A stretch of DNA of 64,000 nt from NCBI GenBank assembly GCA_001466705.2, contig LATX02000189.1, positions 248,001-312,000 on the forward strand. The letters are read 5' to 3'. The position numbers and the translations under genes are program-made. The notes beneath the pieces were generated by a model. The model saw only the letters and a list, made by a program, of their open reading frames with translations, was not told where the DNA came from and ran no database searches. This DNA is from Moniliophthora roreri. Taxonomy: Eukaryota > Basidiomycota > Agaricomycetes > Agaricales > Marasmiaceae. This document shows, one piece after another, positions 12,638 to 22,922 of the stretch; positions within the stretch are counted from its first letter, which is position 1; every line of letters starts with the position of its first letter.

Positions 12638-14832
12638 ATGTCCACTAGTCCCTCTCCACCACCACTACCACCTCCTAGACCTTCTACCAGCATGTCTAAG
12701 GTCAAGGCTACATGGGAAGCAGGCCAGAATGACATCCAGCACTTCACTACCCTCAAGCCTCTTGTCAATCATGACAACTACGTTTATTGGTCCAGTTTGG
12801 TGGAGAAGTCCCTTCGTTTGACTGATGTGTATGACATTGTGGTTGATGGCATCCCCAAGCTGTCTGACCCAAAGTCTATCAAGTATGTGAACTGGGTGAA
12901 GAAGGACAATCATGCTCAGGTTTACCTCATGCAGTGCATTGATGAGTCTCTTGTTGTGCAAGTGGGGTTTCTTTCATCTTCCCACAAAATCTGGCTGGCA
13001 TTGAAGCAGGTTGGGGAGCAGAAGGGTTCAGATACGCTCATGTATTGGATGTGATGCCTCGTTACCCCTCTTTCTTCTGGTGGTGATGTTGAGGAGCATT
13101 TGAAGTTGTTTTAGGAGTGTCTCAGACACTCAAGAAACTGGATTTTGATGTCCTTTTCTATTTGGAGGCTGCTCTTCTTCTTGCTACTCTCTCTGCCAAT
13201 CTTAAGAACTCACAGTCCTGATACTCTTTCATTCATGCTCAGTCAGTCAACAAGGAGACTAAGCTCTCTGATATTGTTTCCTCCATATGTGAAGCCACTC
13301 ATGCTGATGCTGCTATTGCTCCTCAGAGTGGATCTGCTGTTGAATCTGCTCTGGCAACCCTGGAGAGGGATGCTAGGGAGAAGGGCGGATACTGGTGCAT
13401 GAATTGTAGGAAAGGTGGTCATACCAAGTTCTACTGTGCTGAGCCTAGTGGAGGAAGAGCTGGGAAGAAGAACAAGAAGAAGAAGGGGAAGGGCAGCAAA
13501 GGCAAGGAGAAGGCCCATGCTGCAGAGGATAGTAGGGGAGGAGAAGTGTCCAATGTAGTTCTCACTGATTTAGATCTTGCTCTCAACAATGCTTCTTTCC
13601 ACTATGACGTGAACATTGTGAACTCTCCTTCGACACACCCTCACTCTACTGCATCTGATGAAGCATATCTAGCTAGTACGTCTTCTGGCAGTAAATCCTT
13701 CATTATTGATTCCAGCAGTTCCACTCATCTTTACTCCTCTTGTTCTGACTTTGCTACCTACTCTGCTACTCCTGGTGTTATCACTGGTGTTGGTCAGGGC
13801 AAGCTACCTATTGTAGGTCGAGGTGAGGTGCATATTTCTGCTAAGTCCAAAGCTGAGCATAGCTTCAAGGTGAAGCTGAAGCACATGGCCTTTGCACCAG
13901 ATGCATCAGCCTCGCTCATCTCTGTTGCTTGGATGGATGAGGACAGTTGCTACACCATCTTTGGTAATGGCAAGTCACTTTGTTTCCAGTTGAATGACGG
14001 TGGTGAACTTCTATGCCACCTCTCTGCTTCAGAGAATGTTGTCTTCACTGGGACAAAGAACCGTCAGTGCCTCTACACTCTTGACTCTCCAGATTTATCT
14101 ACACTGGATGTGGTCTTCCTCACCTGCAAGTATGCCTCTACTCTTGAGGAGCTCCATGTGAAGCTTGCCCATCTCAGCTATTCCATCTTCATTTCTATGT
14201 TGAAGGCTGGCTTGATTGATGGTGTGAAGATCTCAGACAAGGAGTTGAATTCTCAACCCCCATCTGTGAACTGTGCATAAAGGGCAAGATGACAGATCAG
14301 CTTCCATTCCTGTAAGGAGCATTGTACTGAGTTCTTGGGACTTGTCCACTCTGATCTTTGAGAAGCTCCTATCATCAGCCATAATGGCAACCACTATGTC
14401 ATTACCTTTAACAATGATTCCTCTGGGACTCACTGGTCTTATTTCCTGAAGCAGAAGACTGCCAATGAGGTGTCATCCATAATAAAGGAGTGGATTTGGA
14501 AGATTGAGCATCTTACAGGCCAGAAGCTGAAGTGCTTCCATAGTGATGGTGGTGGCAAGTATGTCAATGCTTCACTTTGTGACTGGTTCTGGCTCAAGGG
14601 TATCACCTTCACCTAGACCTCTACTCACACACCAGAGCAAAATGGAGTGTCTGAATGCTTTAACCACACTTCTGCTGGTCTTGTTCACACTATGCTCATC
14701 GACTCTAAGCTCTCTCCATTCCTCTGGAATGAAGCATGGTGCTATGCTGGCTATTGTCTCAATCATGCCATGCAAGGCCTCAATTGCTTAAAAGGGATGA
14801 CTGCTCACCAGATTCTCACTGTCTATAACATA
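12638..14832 (+). pseudogene. Truncated, decayed Ty1/copia retrotransposon (gag-PR-IN)
   Basis: Gag begins at 12638 and is open to about 13054; a stop and frameshifts follow, then the frame resumes with the CCHC zinc knuckle 'CMNCRKGGHTKFYC' (13396-13437) and stays open to 14280. A protease-like site near 13700 reads 'IIDSSSST', so the expected D-S-G triad is D-S-S. The pre-integrase segment 'LHVKLAHLSYSIFISML' lies near 14150. The integrase core follows with its Asp-Asp-Glu candidates: 'GLVHSDL' near 14345, 'FHSDGGGKY' near 14540 and 'PEQNGVSE' near 14640, separated by in-frame stops. Similarity stops near 14830, so reverse transcriptase, RNase H and the 3' LTR are missing. The element cannot move on its own. 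Confidence 0.85.
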
Positions 14833-15143
14833 GCCAGACACGAACTCAAAGGGCCAAATTTCGTCATCCGAAAGCATTCCGCCAGTCCTTGATGCAAATC
14901 GTCAATGTATCGCCTCTATCGTTCTACTAACACGCTTCAATTGATTCGGCGACAGTACGTTGCCCATCTACCATTCTACAACGCATGGCCTGGTTATTGA
15001 AGCCATGTGGGGGCAGAATTCAAGGTTCTGGACCATGGCCATTCATCGACTTCAGTGCATTGGCTGATCGCTCAATACCCCCAAGACGACCGACCTCTTT
15101 GGATCGATAGTTTCTCGGATAAAAAGATTACAATGCCCTTTAT

Positions 15144-15231
15144 TGGACACACCCGGAATTGAACCGGGGACCTTTCGCACTCGTCAATATGGAATGCGAA
15201 GCGAACGCGATAACCCCTACGCTATGTGCCC
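15144..15231 (-). tRNA. tRNA-Ala(CGC) with intron
   Basis: A 7 bp acceptor stem (GGGCACA/TGTGTCC) with A73 and a G3:U70 pair, the alanine identity element, can be folded. The anticodon stem is TTCGC/GCGAA and the loop reads TT-CGC-A, then an intron of about 15 nt, then T. The T-arm is CCCGG/CCGGG with TTCAATT. The fold is good apart from one weak D-stem pair. Anticodon CGC reads GCG codons. Confidence 0.75.
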
Positions 15232-15799
15232 TGTGGGTTAGAGGTTGGAGCCGTCGTCGCCGACAGGCGTGCAGGCTGCAGGGAAGACCAACCCAAATTG
15301 TCTCCACCTCGGTCATTGCATCATTCATTATTGAGAATGACACTTTTTTGCTTCCAGTGATACATCAAGAAGCTGCAATTGCCTGCCAAAGCATCGTATA
15401 CCGCTACACTGCGTTAAGAAGACTGATTCAGCTCAGAAGGGGACACACGAGATCCGGTCGTGCGGAGCGTCGGTGGATATGCTCATCCTCCAACTGGCGA
15501 ACTGCTTGCAAGACTATGGAGTGTAAAATAGGGACTTCTGTTATGTTCTGTAGCTTTGGTGAGTGGAGGTGAGTGGCAGTGAACATTTTTCAATGTCTTT
15601 TTACAAACGTGCCCTCTGGATGGTTCAGACTGGGATACCACCGCTACGACAACTCGAAGCGAACAGCCAGGATCTATCACATTGTGGTTACGAAGCGACG
15701 GGCTCCATCTAGTTGTACAGTGGTAATAAATCAGTGTCCTGGGCTCCGTCGTCGACCTCTCCCGCAACAAGGGTGCTTCGTCCGATTTACGAGTCAACT
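15232..15799. other. No recognisable gene
   Basis: Ordinary CpG-containing sequence between a tRNA-Ala gene and a tRNA-Arg relic. The open frames here are short and resemble nothing I know. A phrase 'GGTGGATATGCT' also occurs near 37210, probably by shared repeat origin or chance. Confidence 0.35.
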
Positions 15800-15899
15800 G
15801 GCCGCCTGGTGAATTGGCATCGCGTCTTTCTACGATAGATGCACGGTACTGCAGTCAAATCATAATCAGGAGATTGCAGGATCGACCCTGCGGTGATTA
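15800..15899 (+). pseudogene. tRNA-Arg(ACG) relic
   Basis: The 5' half 'GGCCGCCTGGTGAATTGGC' and the loop '..CTACGA' match the tRNA-Arg(ACG) at 24254, and 'ATCAGGAGATTGCAGG' matches its 3' half. The acceptor is broken (GGCCGCC against GGTGATT), the T-loop reads ATCGACC instead of TTCGA, and the intron is enlarged to about 30 nt. It is a decayed copy. Confidence 0.6.
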
Positions 15900-16092
15900 G
15901 GTCCTACGGATTCCCAATCTTTTTCCTGCCAGGCATACAGTTCCGAGTGACCGTGATGTCACATCTCCAATGACACCATCTCTCCTTGTCGCCTTGGGTC
16001 GATGCGCTTTGAGGTGGTATGCCGTGCCCACCTTTACATGCTCCCTCTGACACGAACATAGCTAGAAAGGCTGCCCTCACTGGCTTGTCACA

Positions 16093-16187
16093 GGCCTGAT
16101 GGTCTAGTAGTATGATTCCTTGTTAGGGTTGAACAACATCTCGCGATCCCATCGAGGAGGTCCCGGGTTCAATTCCCGGTCAGGCCC
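16093..16187 (+). tRNA. tRNA-Pro(AGG) copy 1, with 23 nt intron
   Basis: Acceptor GGCCTGA/TCAGGCC, anticodon stem CCTTG/CGAGG and loop TTAGGG-[intron]-T give anticodon AGG. The intron sits after position 37, the standard eukaryotic site. The 72 nt exon sequence is identical to three other copies in this window while the introns differ. Confidence 0.9.
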
Positions 16188-16715
16188 TCGGTCGGCCCGG
16201 CGACTTTTTTCTTCTGAAGATTGAACGGAAAGTACACGGGGGACAGGGTTCCCGAGGGCACGTGATCGTGTTTCAATATTTTTCATTCGGTTCCGCTCAC
16301 CGGCGTTGCTCCCCTCCTTCTGCCCACATGAGGATGAAATGTCATCATCGACTCAGATCCATCTTGTTGAGAAGCACATGTACTATGCTCAGGTACTCAG
16401 TGAATATACCTTGAATACACCATAACATTCCGCGTCAATCTGTTACTTTACGGGCTCCTCGACTTCATCACCGCAAGTTTTTTCGACAGCTGACTTCTTT
16501 GGCGTCGCAGTAGGCTTCTTGGCCGGGATCTCGTTTATTTTGCGTGAACGCCAACGCAACCGGCCGCCTGCCAAAGCACATAGACGTTTGGTCTGTATTC
16601 ACTAGCAAATACACTAAAACATTCCACCCATGAAATCATGAATCATGATCATATTCCATGTCAGATAGACTACCACGACATTACATCTAGAATATGTGTT
16701 TCTTCAGTCTACCGC
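16188..16715. other. Intergenic; no gene recognised
   Basis: This stretch separates tRNA-Pro copy 1 from the 3' end of the minus-strand secreted-protein gene. A short Lys/Ala-like minus-strand phrase near 16450-16530 resembles that gene's tail and may be a decayed tail repeat or untranslated region. Nothing else is recognised. Confidence 0.35.
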
Positions 16716-18074
16716 TCACAGGCTTCTCGGTTTCTTCGCAGCAGCCTTTTTCGCGGGCTTCTTCGCTACAGGTTTCTTCGCAGCAGCGGTCTTCGCCGTG
16801 ACAGGTTTCTTGGCTGGGGCGGGTGCTTTTGCCGGGGCTTTTGCGGGTGCTTTTGCAGGTGCTCTTGCGGGTGCTTTTGCGGGTGCTTTCGCCGGAGCCT
16901 TTGCAGGTGGCTATCGAACGATGAGATGATTCAAACTGAGATCGAGCGACAGAGTCTCACTTTTGTGCAAACAGCCGCCTTCCCTTGCGTCTTCTTCTGC
17001 CCTGTTACTTGCCTAACGATCAAATCCATCGCTCGGCGCCAGAATCCTTTTTCCTCTTCTCCATCAACATCACGCGTGCACCTTGCAATAGTAGACTGCG
17101 TCTCGTCGATAATCTGGATTCCTCCAGTTGGTTGAGGGACAGGTGCGTCAGGGAGGTTCTGTGATTGTGTTCTTGCCCTAATGGAGGACGGTGGTTTTAG
17201 TTATACAGAAGGACGAAGGGAAACAGAAAGAAACGCACTGGTTAGCAAGCCGAGTCAATTCATTGTTATAGTTTTGCACAAAATTATTGAATCCCTGACC
17301 AGCGCCCATAATTTGATCCATGGCCGTGTTTATGGATGCTGCGGCACTTTGGGCGTCCTGGTCTGTTCGGAGTTGCGTGAGATAACTTGCTACACCAGTC
17401 TACGAAGAATCATTCTCGTTAACTAGTGATTTGGACAAGACTGAGATGAAGACGTACGCCGGCCTTCTTCGTTGTTCTCCCCTGCGCACCGTTCAACGCG
17501 CCCCCCTTAAAAAGCACACCTTTGGCATTGTTGACCGTTCCTTCGACATTGACCAGTCTAGGTGTTCCGTTGATAACATTGAAGAGATTCTGGTATTGGG
17601 CGTTGTTGTTCGCTTGCAGTGCTGGACAGATATTTGGGTTTGCGGCGATCTGTTGGGCAATGAATTGGAGCTCAACCATATGGTCTATAGAGCAACATCG
17701 TGAGTGAATATACATGGAACTGGCTCAGCGTACGTACCACACTGAAGTCCTGTGACACCAAGATTGCTCTACACAAATCTTCGTCAGAAAAGCTGCAATC
17801 GAAATGACTGTTCCGCACATACCGTGACCTTCGTCAACGTTCCATCACTCGGACTGTTTGGATTCGTGAATTTGAAGGTATCACCAGGACAGACAATGTT
17901 TTTACGACGCAAACCGAGTGCGCCGCCGCAGACACACGGAGATTCTTGGCCATTACCGCAGGTAACGCGTTTATGCAGGCCATGACCAGGTTCTTGGAGA
18001 GGTGCGGCGGAAGAAAGAGGGAGGAGCACGGCTCCTGCCACGAGGAGTGAGAGAAGGTGCGCAGCGCTGAACAT
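16716..18074 (-). CDS. Secreted HNH-like protein with histone-H1-like tail (copy 1)
   Basis: The protein starts with a signal peptide ending '..PLSSAAP' and a short propeptide ending Lys-Arg, a Kex2-type site. A cysteine-containing domain follows with 'CDHMVELQ' and, about 40 residues later, 'LVNVEGTVNNAKG'. The spacing and residues (Asp-His, Asn-Leu, Asn-Asn-x-Lys-Gly) resemble a beta-beta-alpha-metal (HNH) nuclease site; this is inference from motif shape. After 'GGIQIIDETQSTI' and 'FWRRAMDLIVRQVTG' comes a tail of repeated Ala-Pro-Ala-Lys units and Lys-Lys-Pro, ending at a stop at 16716-16718. The tail has its own exon, with acceptor near 16912. The gene has about six exons, like its divergent paralogue at 20882. 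Function is unknown. Confidence 0.75.
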
Positions 18075-18174
18075 CGCGTAAAAAGAAAGACGAGAGAAGC
18101 GAAGAAGAAGAGACTGCTGGAAATGAATCGAACACAGGGCACCGGGCGAGGAAACCACTTCTCGAAAGGTCGGA

Positions 18175-18181
18175 TTTTATA
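18175..18181 (-). promoter_or_regulatory. TATA box of secreted-protein copy 1
   Basis: 'TATAAAA' on the minus strand lies about 100 bp upstream of the start codon at 18074. Its paralogue has the same arrangement, which supports a real promoter. Confidence 0.55.
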
Positions 18182-18309
18182 CATCGACACTGCAATGGTG
18201 TATTGGACCGAAAAGACCGGAGAGTAGTGATGAAACACATTGTATCCTGCGATGAGTGTTGGCCAGCTCAGCGGGCGTCCAAAGAAGGCGGTGAGGAACA
18301 GTTACAGAG

Positions 18310-18799
18310 GTGACTTACCTTAAGGGCGACCAGTTGTCAACGCCCTCTTCTTCATTTCCAGTGGGGTTGTCTGAGACACCTAGACCGAGAAATGCTATGT
18401 TGTAATCTTTAGTGGTAATGGTGGCATTGCCTTTGGGAAGCAACTTGGTATCAGCAGAATTGTGATGTGAATCAATTTTCGGGAGAGCGCACCGCGAAAA
18501 ATACCTTGATAATCGACCTGCTGAATTATTGGAAAGCCTAGATTTCTCCTTGAGCCTACACCAACTCCGAAGCATCATGATGTATTAAATCGTTGTTCGG
18601 TAGAATCGTGGTGAGCTTGACTTTTAAGTCGAGATATTCGGGGCATCATGGCGAATGGATTTGCAAAGTTATATACGCCGTTCGTTTCGTTGAGCAACTC
18701 CTCGAGATCTAGGTAGGTTAGTACCAGCGACAACTTGGAAACAGTCTTGGACACACCTGCAACCATTGAACGCTGAACAGCGAGGCTGATACCGAGCAC
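18310..18799 (-). other. Coding-like minus-strand stretches of unknown function
   Basis: Two minus-strand open stretches of 74 and 87 codons lie here, with a Leu/Glu-rich phrase 'YLDLEELLNETNG'. They could be exons of the same gene as the frame at 18910-19413 or unrelated relics. No family is recognised. Confidence 0.25.
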
Positions 18800-18909
18800 G
18801 TATGTAAAAGGATTTTGAATTATATTCGGAGAACATCACCCAAGGGCAGTCCAGAGACAGCGAAAGTGATTCTGCGATGGTTGACGATCGTGGTGAAGAA
18901 GACGGGGGC

Positions 18910-19413
18910 CTATCTACATTCGTTCAACACCGTCACTATCATCGGTGCGCTCGGAACTCGAAAGCTGAAATATTTCATAGCATGAAGGACTACTTCAGCG
19001 GCGGCATTGAGCCTCGGAACGTACCGCTGGACAAGTCCATGTTGGTGTGAGTGAAATAGGCCTGTAATCGTCCGTTCTGTGACGATGGCAAGCATGTACA
19101 GAACGGCCTGTAAAACGGCGTTAAAATTTGGCTGACAGTTCTTATGATCGAAAAACTGACCGGACCGACTTGATCCGCTTCCTAAAAAGGCGACTCCCAA
19201 TTTGGGAAGCAGCTGAGCAAGCTGTAAGCGACGTCCTGAGGTTGATTTCATGCAAAACGATGAAGTCTTCTCACTAATACGTGCATCAACTGCCAGAGGC
19301 TGTATGTGGTATAGGTGCTCGCTTTGTACCCCAAGCAGCTGGAACCCGTCTTTCAGACCCGATTCTGAAGACTGGCGCACTATTTGAGGGGGTTGGAGTG
19401 GTGATAGGGCCAA
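18910..19413 (-). CDS. Hypothetical protein, 167 codons, containing inverted-repeat arm 1
   Basis: An uninterrupted frame with phrases such as 'NFNAVLQAVLYMLAIVTERT' that look protein-like. I recognise no domain. Residues within 19056-19220 are encoded again, identically and on the opposite strand, at 19525-19689, so part of this gene was copied in inverted orientation. A further open stretch continues past the stop in another frame (18820-18900), so the gene may have more exons. Whether it is expressed is unknown. Confidence 0.35.
   Translation of the reverse strand: MALSPLQPPQIVRQSSESGLKDGFQLLGVQSEHLYHIQPLAVDARISEKTSSFCMKSTSGRRLQLAQLLPKLGVAFLGSGSSRSGQFFDHKNCQPNFNAVLQAVLYMLAIVTERTITGLFHSHQHGLVQRYVPRLNAAAEVVLHAMKYFSFRVPSAPMIVTVLNECR
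19056..19220 (+). repeat. Inverted repeat arm 1 (165 bp, perfect)
   Basis: This segment is the exact reverse complement of 19525-19689, checked base by base with no mismatch. The spacer is 304 bp. The copy lies inside the 167-codon frame on the minus strand. Confidence 0.95.
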
Positions 19414-19524
19414 AAATAATCGTCTTCGTTTGAGATTTCACGAAGCTCTGAAGAGTTCAAATTGATTTGGAATGAGCTTTGCATTATGCAGAAGGACAAG
19501 ATAGAACACACTACGGAGACAGTG

Positions 19525-19689
19525 TTGCTCAGCTGCTTCCCAAATTGGGAGTCGCCTTTTTAGGAAGCGGATCAAGTCGGTCCGGTCAGTTTTTCGATCA
19601 TAAGAACTGTCAGCCAAATTTTAACGCCGTTTTACAGGCCGTTCTGTACATGCTTGCCATCGTCACAGAACGGACGATTACAGGCCTAT
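19525..19689 (-). repeat. Inverted repeat arm 2 (165 bp, perfect)
   Basis: Exact reverse complement of 19056-19220. The plus-strand frame through it encodes the same protein segment and stops directly after the arm, so this arm is a gene fragment rather than a gene. Sequence past both ends is unrelated. Confidence 0.95.
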
Positions 19690-20751
19690 GAGTGAAATTT
19701 GCCCTATTCCCTCGCCAAAATTTCCGAGTTTTTTTTTTTTTTTTTCTTTTCGCTATAGCATTACACCGACCTCCCACCCTTCTTACAAAGCTTTAACATC
19801 GGCAATTTGATACTCTGCTCGCTGGTTACCTGCTCGTCATTGCACGCTGTCATTTCAACCCAATTGGGACTCACTTATTGCTGCCGACTCACGAGCATCA
19901 CCAAGGTTCAACAAAACGGGGAAAAACCACGTAGTCAACGGTCATGGGGTAGACGAAATTGCCCATGGAGAATGAAGAGAAAAAGAGCTATGCTAGTTAT
20001 GATATATATCGTTGGGAGCAGGTGCTTCCAAGAACTGCATTTTTCGATAATCTGGGCTAATTTCGAATAGGCACTGCATCTTTCACCTTCATCAAGCTTG
20101 GTTGCCAAGTTTCAGCTCTTGCTTGCTCGAATTTGGTAACTCTAGGGGATATACCCTCCGCGTTGAGGTCCTGTCTAGGTCTGCGCGTTCGCCATTGCCA
20201 GAGACATAATCATATTGGCCGCAGCTGCAGAGTGAACCGTGGACCAAACAGGTGACCTGAAATCTGTATATTCTGCCACATACCTTGGCCTCAGTTATCC
20301 GAGCTCGCCAGGGACAAGCGATACTTTGGCAGCATCACGACATCACGTCAGCACCGGTTGAATTTTGAAGATTGACGACGGGAGCTCGAATCCCGGAGGA
20401 TTTTAACGATTATCCTCCATACGATTGTTGCTGAACATGTGGATGGAGACCTTATGGTAGGTAGAATTATTTGGCGTTCTCATGTAAACCTTAACCATCA
20501 CTGATTTACATGTCTCCCAGCAGTTCTCGTAGAGACAACTTTACTCCAAGGTCCATGGATAAGTGCTCTAAAGATCTCAGATCCTCATTTCACGTGTAAT
20601 CGTGATTAGGTCGTGATGATCATTTTCAGCACGAATGATCCCTTTTGATGCCAATAATTGCTAACGCGTCCTGGAGCTGGTTTCAAAGCCGGGGCTATGC
20701 GCGTCGGGTTTCACGATCTCCACGGAATCTGAACCCTCATTACCTAGTGAC
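19690..20751. other. Intergenic; no gene recognised
   Basis: A T-run lies at about 19730-19746. An 87-codon plus-strand frame near 19807 looks non-coding. The right end holds the promoter of the secreted-protein gene at 20882. No repeats or tRNA were seen. Confidence 0.35.
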
Positions 20752-20758
20752 TATAAAA
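20752..20758 (+). promoter_or_regulatory. TATA box of secreted-protein copy 2
   Basis: 'TATAAAA' about 125 bp upstream of the ATG at 20882, followed by a pyrimidine-rich leader, as is usual for strongly expressed basidiomycete genes. Confidence 0.6.
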
Positions 20759-20881
20759 GATAGAGCTCTGGACTACGAATCCTTGCCCGGCGCCGTTCGT
20801 TTTCTCTCCAGCCGCTTTTCTTTCTACAACCAGTCTCCTTCCTTTTCTCATCTACACCTCTTTCATTTAATTTATCACGTT

Positions 20882-22187
20882 ATGTTTGCCTCTCGTCTAT
20901 TCTCTCTCATTGTGGCTGCAGCTGTGCTGCTTCCACTTTCCTCCGCCGCTCCTTTGCAAGAATTCGAGAAACGCGCTACGGCAAAGAAATGTGGTGATGG
21001 CAAACCTGGGCCCTGTGTCTGTAACGATGCACTAGGTCTCCGGCTCAAGAATTTGAACTGTCCTGGGACGACATTCACGTTCGCAGATCCCAACAGTGGG
21101 ACTGATGGGAAGATGAAGAAGGTTTCAGTAAGTATTGATACCACGATCTTCTTTAGCTGGCATTAAACTCATGGAAATCCTATTCCAACAGTCGAGCTTG
21201 GGTGTATCCTCTCAGTGTGGTATGCTCATATTGACTCTTCAATGTCCGGGAATGGCCGCTCATGATATGGGTATAGATCACATCGTCGAACTCCAATTCA
21301 TCGCCGACCAGATCAACGCGAACCCAGCGATATGTACCAAGTTTACTACTCCTGGTAACACGGACTTCCAGGACTTCTTCAACACCATCAACAAGTCACC
21401 CAACTTGGTCAACGTCGAGGCGACGGTTAATAATGCCAAAGGTGTGATGTTCAGTGGCAGTAACTTTGGTACTGGGACGACGAAGAAGGCTGCCGTAAGG
21501 ATATCCTTCCACCGGTGTAGGCCTTCAAGTAAGCTGACGAGCTTATTCTCATTCAGACCGGACTGGCAAGCTATCTCACTTTGATCAAGTCGGATGCACA
21601 ATCCGTAGCGACTACGATTAATGCAAAGATGGATTCTATCATGGGTGCTGGCCAAGGATTCTCAAACTTTGCCTCCTCCTATGTCTCAGAGATCAACACC
21701 ATCATTACCAAGTACGATTTCCCTTTCATATGGTCCACTTCCATGTCACCGAACACTTTGTAACAGAGCAAACTCACAGGCCAAGAATCTTGCAGCCGCG
21801 CCAGTCCCCCAACAAGGCGGTGGCATCCAAATCATTGATGAGACTCAATCTACGATTAACCGATGCAAACGTGAAGAGGAGGAGGTGGAGGTGGCAAAGC
21901 CGTTCTGGCGTAGGGCTAGAGACTTTGTCGTTAGGCAGGTTACTGGGAAGAAGACTCCGGCAAAGGCTTGCTCTGTGGTAGGACATCCTGTTATGTGTGG
22001 AATATTTTGTCTAACAAGCTGGATATAGACCGCTAAGCCTGCAACCAAGGCTCCTGCAAAGGCCCCCCCGAAAACTGCTGCGAAGCCGGCTACAAAAGCA
22101 GCAGCAAAGAAGCCAGCAACCAAGGCAGCCGTGAAGAAACCTGCTACGAAGAAAACTGCTGCAAAGAAGAAGCCCAGAAGCCTGTAA
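20882..22187 (+). CDS. Secreted HNH-like protein with histone-H1-like tail (copy 2)
   Basis: Six exons (20882-21127, 21192-21219, 21277-21494, 21557-21711, 21767-21977, 22029-22187) join in frame to 338 residues. Residues 1-24 are a signal peptide; 'EFEKR' gives a Kex2-like cleavage site near residue 31. Cysteines include 'KKC' and 'PCVC'. The HNH-like signature is Cys91-Asp92-His93, Asn134-Leu135 and Asn143-Asn144-Ala-Lys-Gly. Exon 5 carries an acidic patch, then 'FWRRARDFVVRQVTG'. Exon 6 (residues 287-338) is almost only Lys, Ala, Pro and Thr, like a histone H1 tail, and should bind nucleic acid. The paralogue on the other strand (16716-18074) keeps the same order of parts. I infer a secreted DNA- or RNA-acting protein; activity is not shown. 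Confidence 0.85.
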
Positions 22188-22922
22188 AACACTACAATCT
22201 TAATAGCTGCTAACTTGTCGTAGTGTACTACATGGGCTAGACAAGCTGTAATTCGAACACGGAAAACGATTACCAACGTTGACGCGTTGACGCGTTACTC
22301 ACGAGACTGTAAGCGCCCTTGACCTCAAACCACGACTCTGGTCGATGCTCTGTCTCTTCGCTCACTCCCGGAATCGTTCAAGCAGAATTCTCTGACGGAG
22401 GTACATGAAGGTGATCTTAATCATCAACTGGTATGTACATAACGCGAACCTTCGGTTTCTAGGCCAATCCGAGCCAAAAAGAAATCTCAGGACGCCGACT
22501 GTTCAGTGCTCAGCCTTCATCCATCGACCCCCGCCAGCTCAGGCTATCCCTTGAGCTGCCTATTCTCTTCAAGCATTTCATGCATGTCGTCCTTTTTGGA
22601 GCTCGCAAACCGAACATTTGAATAAATTGGCCAAGGCACATCATATAGCAGAGATCTCCTCAAATTACACTTCAACGGCAACGACGCCCAGATCTCAGCC
22701 GCACTTCAGAGGACAACACACGAAACGTTGGAGATGTAGCGTATGATGGACGCTCCGGAATTACTTATGTCTGTTGCGACTTGCGAGGATAGACATTATC
22801 TTGAGGGGTACTTTCAATCCGAACGAGTGGTTTTTCTGGCAAGGCTATTGGTGATGTTTGCAGCAACGCTCGCATGTGTGGTACGTGTTCGCATTCAGGA
22901 TATCATTCCATCCTCTAACTCT
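22188..22922. other. Convergent intergenic region; no gene recognised
   Basis: This lies between the 3' ends of the secreted-protein gene and the N-acetyltransferase gene. A tandem 'GTTGACGC' repeat occurs near 22275. No coding similarity was recognised. Confidence 0.35.

Larger units (their letters stand above)
4990..14832. other. CpG-depleted repeat island
   Basis: The sequence becomes AT-rich and loses nearly all CG dinucleotides from about 5.5 kb. By eye only about two CGs occur between 5500 and 7740, none between about 7740 and 11910, and few up to 14.83 kb, where ordinary composition resumes abruptly. Two undetermined bases (N) lie at about 6557 and 10957. No intact gene is present. 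This is the expected signature of long-term cytosine methylation and deamination over transposons. The right end coincides with the break of the copia element. The left boundary is gradual (4.7-5.5 kb), with weak open frames but nothing recognisable. Confidence 0.75.

Noticed and set aside
12361..12648. A hydrophobic small protein
   Set aside because: It overlaps the LTR end, primer site and leader of the copia element; pyrimidine-rich composition explains the hydrophobic translation.
16120..16135. TTAGGG, as in telomeric repeats
   Set aside because: It is a single unit inside the tRNA-Pro anticodon loop, repeated only because the tRNA gene is repeated.
16696..16929. Plus-strand frame rich in Ala, Phe and Gly that looks like a membrane protein
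   Set aside because: It is the complement of the Lys/Ala/Pro tail exon of the minus-strand secreted-protein gene; similarly 21845-22276 on the minus strand mirrors the tail of copy 2.
19479..19691. A 70-codon plus-strand gene
   Set aside because: Its body is the inverted copy of part of the minus-strand frame at 18910-19413 and it stops at the arm's end; it is a fragment.
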